DNA of 52,689 nucleotides from Oscillospiraceae bacterium. Its GTDB lineage: Bacteria > Bacillota > Clostridia > Oscillospirales > CAG-272. The position numbers were made by a program, and so were the translations under genes. The stretch spans positions 1-52,689 of the forward strand of contig SVSX01000008.1 of the NCBI GenBank assembly GCA_015064085.1, written 5' to 3'. Positions 47,040 through 52,689 of the stretch are shown in pieces; position 1 is the stretch's first letter, and the number at the start of each line of letters is the position of its first letter. The notes under the pieces are model-generated. The model worked only from the letters and a program-made list of their open reading frames with translations. It did no database searches and was not told the DNA's origin.

Positions 47040-48269
47040 TTATTTCTTATTGTTCTTTGCGTTTACCTGAGCCTGAACCTTTATCGGCAGACCGAAGAGG
47101 TTGATAAATCCTGCGGAATCAGCCTGGTTGTAAACCTCGTCCTCACCGAATGTAGCGATCTCCTCAGAGTAAAGCGAATAGTCGCTCCAAGCGCCTGCCT
47201 TGATAATATTTCCCTTGTAGAGCTTGAGGCGAACCTTACCCGTAACGTTCTCCTGAGTTTTATCAACGAATGCGGAGAGAGCCTCACGGAGAGGTGTGAA
47301 CCACTGACCGTTGTAAACAAGGTCAGCAAAGGTTATAGCAAGCTCACTCTTCTTGTGAGCGGTGTACTTATCAAGACAAAGTGTCTCAAGGTAGTTGTGA
47401 GCTGCGTAAAGAATAGCTCCACCGGGAGTTTCGTATACGCCGCGACACTTCATACCAACAAGACGGTTCTCAACGATGTCAAGAAGACCGATACCGTTTT
47501 CGCCGCCAACCTTGTTGAGGTTGAGGATAACGTCCTTAGCGCTCATCTTCTCACCGTTGAAGGCAACAGGACGTCCACTCTCAAAATCAAGCTCGATATA
47601 TGTGGGGACGTCGGGAGCCATTATGGGAGATACGCCCATCTCAAGGAAGCCGGGCTTATCATAAAGAGGCTCATTGCCTGTATCCTCAAGGTCGAGACCC
47701 TCGTGGCTGAGATGCCAGAGGTTCTTATCCTTCGAATAGTTGGTCTCACGGTTTATCTTAAGGGGAACGTTATGTGCCTCGGCGTACTCGATCTCCTCCT
47801 CACGGGACTTGATGCTCCACTCACGCCAAGGAGCGATGATATGCATATCGGGAGCGAAAGCCTTGATGGTAAGCTCGAAGCGAACCTGGTCGTTTCCCTT
47901 ACCTGTGCAGCCGTGGCAGATAGCGTCCGCGCCTTCAGCCTTAGCGATCTCAACGATCCTCTTCGCGATAACGGGACGCGCGAAGGATGTGCCGAGCATA
48001 TAATCCTCATAAAGTGCGCCTGCCATAACGGTAGGAATAACATAATCGTCAACAAACTCATCGGTGAGGTCCTCTATATAAATCTTGGATGCACCTGTTT
48101 TAATAGCCTTTTCCTCAAGTCCTTCAAGCTCGTCGCTCTGACCAACGTTTCCGCTGACAGCGATGACCTCACAGTTGTTATAATTTTCCTTGAGCCACGG
48201 AATGATAATCGACGTGTCAAGACCACCCGAGTACGCAAGAACGACCTTCTTAATATCAGCTTTATTCAT
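47040..48269 (-). CDS. argG: Argininosuccinate synthase
   Basis: [55 protein letters not shown]; start at MNKADIKK with aaaggag SD. Confidence 0.96.
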   Translation of the reverse strand: MNKADIKKVVLAYSGGLDTSIIIPWLKENYNNCEVIAVSGNVGQSDELEGLEEKAIKTGASKIYIEDLTDEFVDDYVIPTVMAGALYEDYMLGTSFARPVIAKRIVEIAKAEGADAICHGCTGKGNDQVRFELTIKAFAPDMHIIAPWREWSIKSREEEIEYAEAHNVPLKINRETNYSKDKNLWHLSHEGLDLEDTGNEPLYDKPGFLEMGVSPIMAPDVPTYIELDFESGRPVAFNGEKMSAKDVILNLNKVGGENGIGLLDIVENRLVGMKCRGVYETPGGAILYAAHNYLETLCLDKYTAHKKSELAITFADLVYNGQWFTPLREALSAFVDKTQENVTGKVRLKLYKGNIIKAGAWSDYSLYSEEIATFGEDEVYNQADSAGFINLFGLPIKVQAQVNAKNNKK

Positions 48270-48311
48270 AATTTTCTCCTTTGCTGTATATATATTCGTA
48301 TTACAGTGAAT

Positions 48312-48340
48312 ATTATACATCATTTTTCCCCACTTGTCAA
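48312..48340 (-). promoter_or_regulatory. arg operon promoter TTGACA-N17-TATAAT (minus strand)
   Basis: Reverse complement reads TTGACA AGTGGGGAAAAATGATG TATAAT. Confidence 0.88.
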
Positions 48341-48452
48341 TAGCTTTGTTGACAATATTTTCACATCTTTTTTTAGGTATTTGGGGCGGTATGCACAACA
48401 ATGTATATTATTCACTTTTTTATTCAAACATTCAAGAAAAATAAAGAATTCG

Positions 48453-48481
48453 AATGAATATAGGTAATATCAATATTCATT
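48453..48481. repeat. Inverted repeat AATGAATAT-N11-ATATTCATT (possible operator)
   Basis: Perfect 9-bp arms upstream of the arg promoter; TGAAT/ATTCA half-sites resemble ARG-box halves but spacing is non-canonical. Confidence 0.4.
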
Positions 48482-48583
48482 AGCTTTATTTTTGATTTAT
48501 TTAAAATTTTTTTCATTTTCTCCGTGAAGAAAAACACAAAGAGAAAAGCTGCCCTCAAAAAAATGTTTTTTAGAGGATGTCGA

Positions 48584-48611
48584 TTTTGCATATTGTGAAT
48601 AATATGCAAAA
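48584..48611. repeat. Inverted repeat TTTTGCATATT-N6-AATATGCAAAA
   Basis: Perfect 11-bp arms in the ilvE-argG intergenic region. Confidence 0.8.
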
Positions 48612-48680
48612 AATCTGTATAATCGCACCACTGGGGGTGCTTCCTTTTCGGCAACACCCCACAGAGATAACTATGATCGA

Positions 48681-49751
48681 TCAGACTACCTTAACAGTCC
48701 AGCCGAAATCGTCCTTTTCTCTACCCCACTGAATACCCGTAAGAGTATTATAGAGCTTTTCAGCAACAGGACCGATCTCTCCATTGTTTATAGTCATCTT
48801 GATATTTCCGTCGTCAAGGAATCCGATGGGCGAAATAACGGCAGCTGTACCTGTGCCGAACGCCTCGTCGAGCTTTCCTTCCTTATAAGCGGCAATAACC
48901 TCTTCAACTGCCAGCTTTCTTTCTTCAACCTTATACCCGAGCTTATTCAGCATCGCGATGCAGGAGTTTCTTGTAACACCCGGGAGAATGTTACCCTCGT
49001 CGAGTGCGGGGGTTACGATCGTTCCGTCTATAACGAAGAATACGTTCATAGCTCCGACCTCATCGATATACTTATGCTCGATTCCATCAAGCCAGAGCAC
49101 CTGAGCATATCCCATCTTCTCAGCCTTTTCCTGACCGATAAGTGAGCAAGCGTAGTTACCGCCGACCTTAGCAAATCCCGTTCCGCCCTTAACCGCTCTT
49201 ACGTATTCACGCTCGATAAAGATCTTGACGGGCTTTATTCCCTCAGCGTAGTAAGCACCAACGGGAGAAAGGATTATCATAAACTTATAGCTCTTCGAGG
49301 GGTGAACGCCAAGCATTACGTCGGTAGCGATGATAAAAGGACGAATGTAGAGGGACGTTCCCTCAGCGGTAGGAACCCAATCCTTTTCAACAGCCACTAT
49401 CGCCTTTATAGCGTCAAGTGCATCGGAGGGATCTATTTTCGGGATGCAGAGTCTCTCGTTTGTATTGTTCATACGCTCGATATTCTTGTCGGGTCTGAAA
49501 AGCTGTATAGAGCCATCGGGTGTTCTGTACGCCTTAAGTCCCTCGAACATTTCCTGCGCGTAATGGAATACCATACAAGCGGGATCAAGAGAAAGATTTT
49601 GATAAGGAACGACACGGGCATCGTGCCAACCCATACCCTCGTTGTAATCCATTATGAACATATGGTCGGTAAAATACTTTCCGAATCCAAGCTTGTTCCA
49701 ATCGGGCTTTTCTTTTTTATTTTCAACTAATTCGTATTTGATATTAAGCAT
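48681..49751 (-). CDS. ilvE: Branched-chain amino acid aminotransferase
   Basis: FGKYFTDHMFIMDYNEGMGWHDARVVPY, FHYAQEMFEGLKAYRTPDGSIQLFRPDKNIERMNNTNERLCIP. Confidence 0.95.
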   Translation of the reverse strand: MLNIKYELVENKKEKPDWNKLGFGKYFTDHMFIMDYNEGMGWHDARVVPYQNLSLDPACMVFHYAQEMFEGLKAYRTPDGSIQLFRPDKNIERMNNTNERLCIPKIDPSDALDAIKAIVAVEKDWVPTAEGTSLYIRPFIIATDVMLGVHPSKSYKFMIILSPVGAYYAEGIKPVKIFIEREYVRAVKGGTGFAKVGGNYACSLIGQEKAEKMGYAQVLWLDGIEHKYIDEVGAMNVFFVIDGTIVTPALDEGNILPGVTRNSCIAMLNKLGYKVEERKLAVEEVIAAYKEGKLDEAFGTGTAAVISPIGFLDDGNIKMTINNGEIGPVAEKLYNTLTGIQWGREKDDFGWTVKVV

Positions 49752-49769
49752 TTCGGTATTTCCTTTCCG

Positions 49770-50840
49770 TTAGATGTTTGCCGCTATTATATTGCCCATT
49801 TCAGAGCATTTGACCTTTTTGAAGCCTTCTTTATAGATATCAGCCGTTCTGTATCCGTCGTCAAGCGCCTTATTTACTGCCGCCTCGATAGCGTCAGCCT
49901 CGTTTGGCATATCGAAGGAATATCTGAGCATCATAGCACAGGACATTATAGTTCCTATGGGATTTGCGATATCCATACCCGCAATATCGGGAGCTGAGCC
50001 GTGAATAGGCTCGTACATTCCAAGAGTAGTTTCGGAAAGACTTGCCGAGGGCATCATACCTATCGAGCCCGTAAGCATACTTGCCTCGTCCGAAAGGATA
50101 TCTCCGAACATATTTTCGGTTACGATAACGTCAAACTGAGAGGGATTTTTGATAAGCTGCATTGCCGTATTATCAACGAGGATATCACTGTATTCCACAT
50201 CACTGTATTCCTCAGCCAATTTGTGCATCGTAGCTCGCCAGAGTCTTGAGGAATCCAGAACGTTTGCCTTATCAACAGAAGCGACTCTGCCCGAGCGCTT
50301 TCTCGCCGTATTGAAGGCAACTCTTCCTATTCTCTCTATCTCGTGCTCACTGTATTTCATCTCATCAACGGCAACCTTTTCACCGTTTTCGAGGAAGGTC
50401 CTTCTGTCTCCGAAATAAATTCCGCCCGTAAGCTCTCTTACGATCATAAGATCTATTCCCTCTCCAACTATAGAGGGCTTGAGAGGAGAAGCGTCCGCAA
50501 GCTGCATAAAGAGCTTTGTGGGTCTGAGGTTTGCGAAAAGACCGAGCTCACTTCTGACAGCGAGAAGCGCTTTTTCAGGGCGTATCGAGGGATCAACGTT
50601 ATCCCACTTCGGACCGCCTACAGCACCGAGAAGTACGCTGTCTGCCGCTTTACATTTAGCCATTCCCTCTTCGGTTATCGGAACGCCGTACTTGTCGATA
50701 CTGCAGCCTCCGATATCAACCTCTGTATAGTTGAAAGTATGCGAATACTTCTCACATACCTTATCAAGCACCTTTAATGCCTCATTGACTATCTCAGGTC
50801 CGATTCCGTCGCCCTTGAGTACAGTGATATTCTTGTTCAT
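49770..50840 (-). CDS. leuB: 3-isopropylmalate dehydrogenase
   Basis: [69 protein letters not shown]. Confidence 0.96.
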   Translation of the reverse strand: MNKNITVLKGDGIGPEIVNEALKVLDKVCEKYSHTFNYTEVDIGGCSIDKYGVPITEEGMAKCKAADSVLLGAVGGPKWDNVDPSIRPEKALLAVRSELGLFANLRPTKLFMQLADASPLKPSIVGEGIDLMIVRELTGGIYFGDRRTFLENGEKVAVDEMKYSEHEIERIGRVAFNTARKRSGRVASVDKANVLDSSRLWRATMHKLAEEYSDVEYSDILVDNTAMQLIKNPSQFDVIVTENMFGDILSDEASMLTGSIGMMPSASLSETTLGMYEPIHGSAPDIAGMDIANPIGTIMSCAMMLRYSFDMPNEADAIEAAVNKALDDGYRTADIYKEGFKKVKCSEMGNIIAANI

Positions 50841-50855
50841 ATTGGTAATCCCTTC

Positions 50856-51341
50856 TTATCTGTTCTTTATTGAATTCAGAAGTCCGTCGGCTTTGATTAT
50901 ATTCTTAACAAAATCCGGGAAGGGCTCTGCTTTATAGGTTTCATTTTTTGTGTAGTTTGTAATAACTCCCGTATCGAAGTCGATCGCGATCTCATCACCG
51001 TCCGCGATCTTCTCACTCGCCTCGGGGCATTCGAGGATCGCAAGACCTATATTTATCGAGTTTCTGAAGAAGATCCTCGCGAAGGTCTTTGCGATAACGC
51101 AGGAAACACCCGCCGTCTTTATAGCGAGGGGGGCGTGTTCACGGGATGATCCGCAGCCAAAGTTAGCGCCGCCGACGATGATATCTCCGCCCTTGACCTT
51201 CTTAACAAAATCCTTGTCAATATCCTCCATACAGTGGGAAGCAAGCTCTGCGGGATCGGAGGTATTGAGATATCTTGCGGGAATGATAACGTCTGTGTCG
51301 ACGTTGTCTCCGTATTTGTGTACGTAGCCTTTCGTATTCAT
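50856..51341 (-). CDS. leuD: 3-isopropylmalate dehydratase small subunit
   Basis: [56 protein letters not shown]. Confidence 0.96.
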   Translation of the reverse strand: MNTKGYVHKYGDNVDTDVIIPARYLNTSDPAELASHCMEDIDKDFVKKVKGGDIIVGGANFGCGSSREHAPLAIKTAGVSCVIAKTFARIFFRNSINIGLAILECPEASEKIADGDEIAIDFDTGVITNYTKNETYKAEPFPDFVKNIIKADGLLNSIKNR

Positions 51342-51353
51342 ATCAGTTCCTCC

Positions 51354-52622
51354 TTATTTTACGTCTCTGGGATCGCATATCCTGCCCATTACGGCACTTG
51401 CCGCAGCGACCTCGGGACTTGCGAGATATATTTTGGACGTAACGTGACCCATTCGTCCCACAAAGTTTCTGTTTGTTGTTGCCACAGCGATCTCGTCAGA
51501 GGCGAGAATACCCATATATCCGCCGAGGCAAGGTCCGCAGGTAGGTGTTGAGACAACGCATCCCGCGTCAATAAAGGTGTCGATATAACCGAGAGCGATA
51601 CACTCCTTGTATATCTTTTGTGTAGCGGGAATGACTATACATCTGAGTCCCTTAGCGATATGTCTGCCCTTAAGTATCTCAGCAGCTGCCTTCATATCGG
51701 AAAGTCTTCCGTTTGTGCAAGAGCCGATAACAACCTGATCGGGAATAATATCGGAAAGCTCTCTTGCTTCCTTGGTATTTTCGGGAAGATGAGGACAAGC
51801 TACGGTGGGCTCTATCTTTGAAAGATCGATAACGTAGGTCTCGTCGTACTCAGCATCCGCATCTGCGCTGTATACGGTAAAGGGTCTTTCAACTCTCTCA
51901 TTAACGTAAGCAAGAGTGATCTCATCCACCTCGAAGATACCGTTCTTTGCGCCTGCCTCTATAGCCATATTTGCCATACAAAGTCTGTCATCCATAGAAA
52001 GCGATTTAAGTCCGCTTCCCGTGAATTCCATTGACTTATAAAGTGCGCCGTCAACTCCTATCATACCGATAATGTGGAGGATTACATCCTTGCCCGATAC
52101 AAAGGGACGAAGAGCGCCTGTAAGCTCAAATTTGATTGCCGAGGGTACTTTGAACCAAGCCTCGCCCGTTGCCATACCCGCAGCCATATCTGTGCTTCCG
52201 ACGCCCGTTGAGAAAGCGCCAAGCGCTCCGTATGTGCAGGTGTGAGAATCCGCTCCGATAACAGCCTCACCGGGGGCAACCAAACCCTTTTCGGGAAGGA
52301 GCGCGTGTTCAATTCCCATTTCACCCACGTCATAATAATTCTTGATATCAAAGCTCTTTGCAAAGGCTCTGCACTGCTTACACTGCTCTGCCGCCTTGAT
52401 ATCCTTGTTGGGGGCGAAATGGTCCATAACCATTGATATCTTTTCTTTATCAAAAACAGAATCAAATCCGTTTTTTTTGAATTCATTGATAGCAACGGGA
52501 GACGTGATATCGTTTCCGAGTACCATATCAAGCTTTGCCATAATGAGCTGACCTGCTCTTACCGACTCAAGTCCCGCATGAGCGGCAAGTATCTTTTGTG
52601 TCATCGTCATTGCCATGATCAT
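51354..52622 (-). CDS. leuC: 3-isopropylmalate dehydratase large subunit
   Basis: [73 protein letters not shown] Fe-S ligands. Confidence 0.96.
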   Translation of the reverse strand: MIMAMTMTQKILAAHAGLESVRAGQLIMAKLDMVLGNDITSPVAINEFKKNGFDSVFDKEKISMVMDHFAPNKDIKAAEQCKQCRAFAKSFDIKNYYDVGEMGIEHALLPEKGLVAPGEAVIGADSHTCTYGALGAFSTGVGSTDMAAGMATGEAWFKVPSAIKFELTGALRPFVSGKDVILHIIGMIGVDGALYKSMEFTGSGLKSLSMDDRLCMANMAIEAGAKNGIFEVDEITLAYVNERVERPFTVYSADADAEYDETYVIDLSKIEPTVACPHLPENTKEARELSDIIPDQVVIGSCTNGRLSDMKAAAEILKGRHIAKGLRCIVIPATQKIYKECIALGYIDTFIDAGCVVSTPTCGPCLGGYMGILASDEIAVATTNRNFVGRMGHVTSKIYLASPEVAAASAVMGRICDPRDVK

Positions 52623-52637
52623 TACCTCTTTATAGGA

Positions 52638-52689
52638 TTATTTAGTGTTGAGCTTACGGTTTATTGCGGATACAAGGGCGTTGATGGAA
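52638..52689 (-). CDS. leuA: 2-isopropylmalate synthase, C-terminal fragment (5' part outside window)
   Basis: Reverse strand reads SINALVSAINRKLNTK*; immediately upstream of leuC; too short for certainty. Confidence 0.55.
   Translation of the reverse strand, partial: SINALVSAINRKLNTK

Noticed and set aside
47355-48467. 370-aa plus-strand ORF
   Set aside because: Antisense to argG and its promoter; composition is Cys/Leu/Val-rich as in other shadow frames here.
48584-48611. Inverted repeat considered as a CRISPR or mobile-element end
   Set aside because: Only one copy, no spacers, target duplications or transposase gene seen.
1-52689. Search for tRNA/rRNA genes, transposases, integrases, phage genes, toxin-antitoxin or defence systems
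   Set aside because: None recognised by reading the translated ORFs and intergenic regions; small or divergent elements could still be missed.

Overview
The window reads as about 52.7 kb of chromosome from a Firmicutes/Clostridia-like bacterium. The lineage is inferred from the protein families, the SpoIIID regulator and the SD/promoter style. I see no rRNA, tRNA, CRISPR, phage or transposon signature. Most of it is dense housekeeping operons: OadB with a short OadG-like partner; a histidine phosphatase / HprK-like / PqqD-like / S24-S26 peptidase cassette; a complete pyr operon (pyrC-K-D-F-E-B-I); rnhA; a NUDIX-MFS-GDPD-DUF1015 operon; tig-clpP-clpX; thrC-YraN-rnhB-ylqF-lepB-apgM; spoIIID, a TrmH-family methyltransferase and proC; and a minus-strand amino-acid block, leuA(partial)-leuC-leuD-leuB-ilvE then argG-H-C-J-B-D-F-carA-carB. 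The standout is carB: one uninterrupted 1344-aa ORF with a full carbamoyl-phosphate synthase large subunit followed in frame by a full-length diaminopimelate-epimerase-like domain. The first catalytic Cys motif of that domain is changed (CGNG to AGNC). Secondary leads are the PqqD/HprK-like/S26 cassette with no visible radical SAM enzyme or precursor, a strongly folded promoter-proximal RNA leader at about 29295-29399, a Cys-8-tract protein, an MFS transporter with a large loop insertion, and a recurrent bidirectional terminator stem family between convergent genes. All family assignments are from reading motifs by eye; no database search was run.
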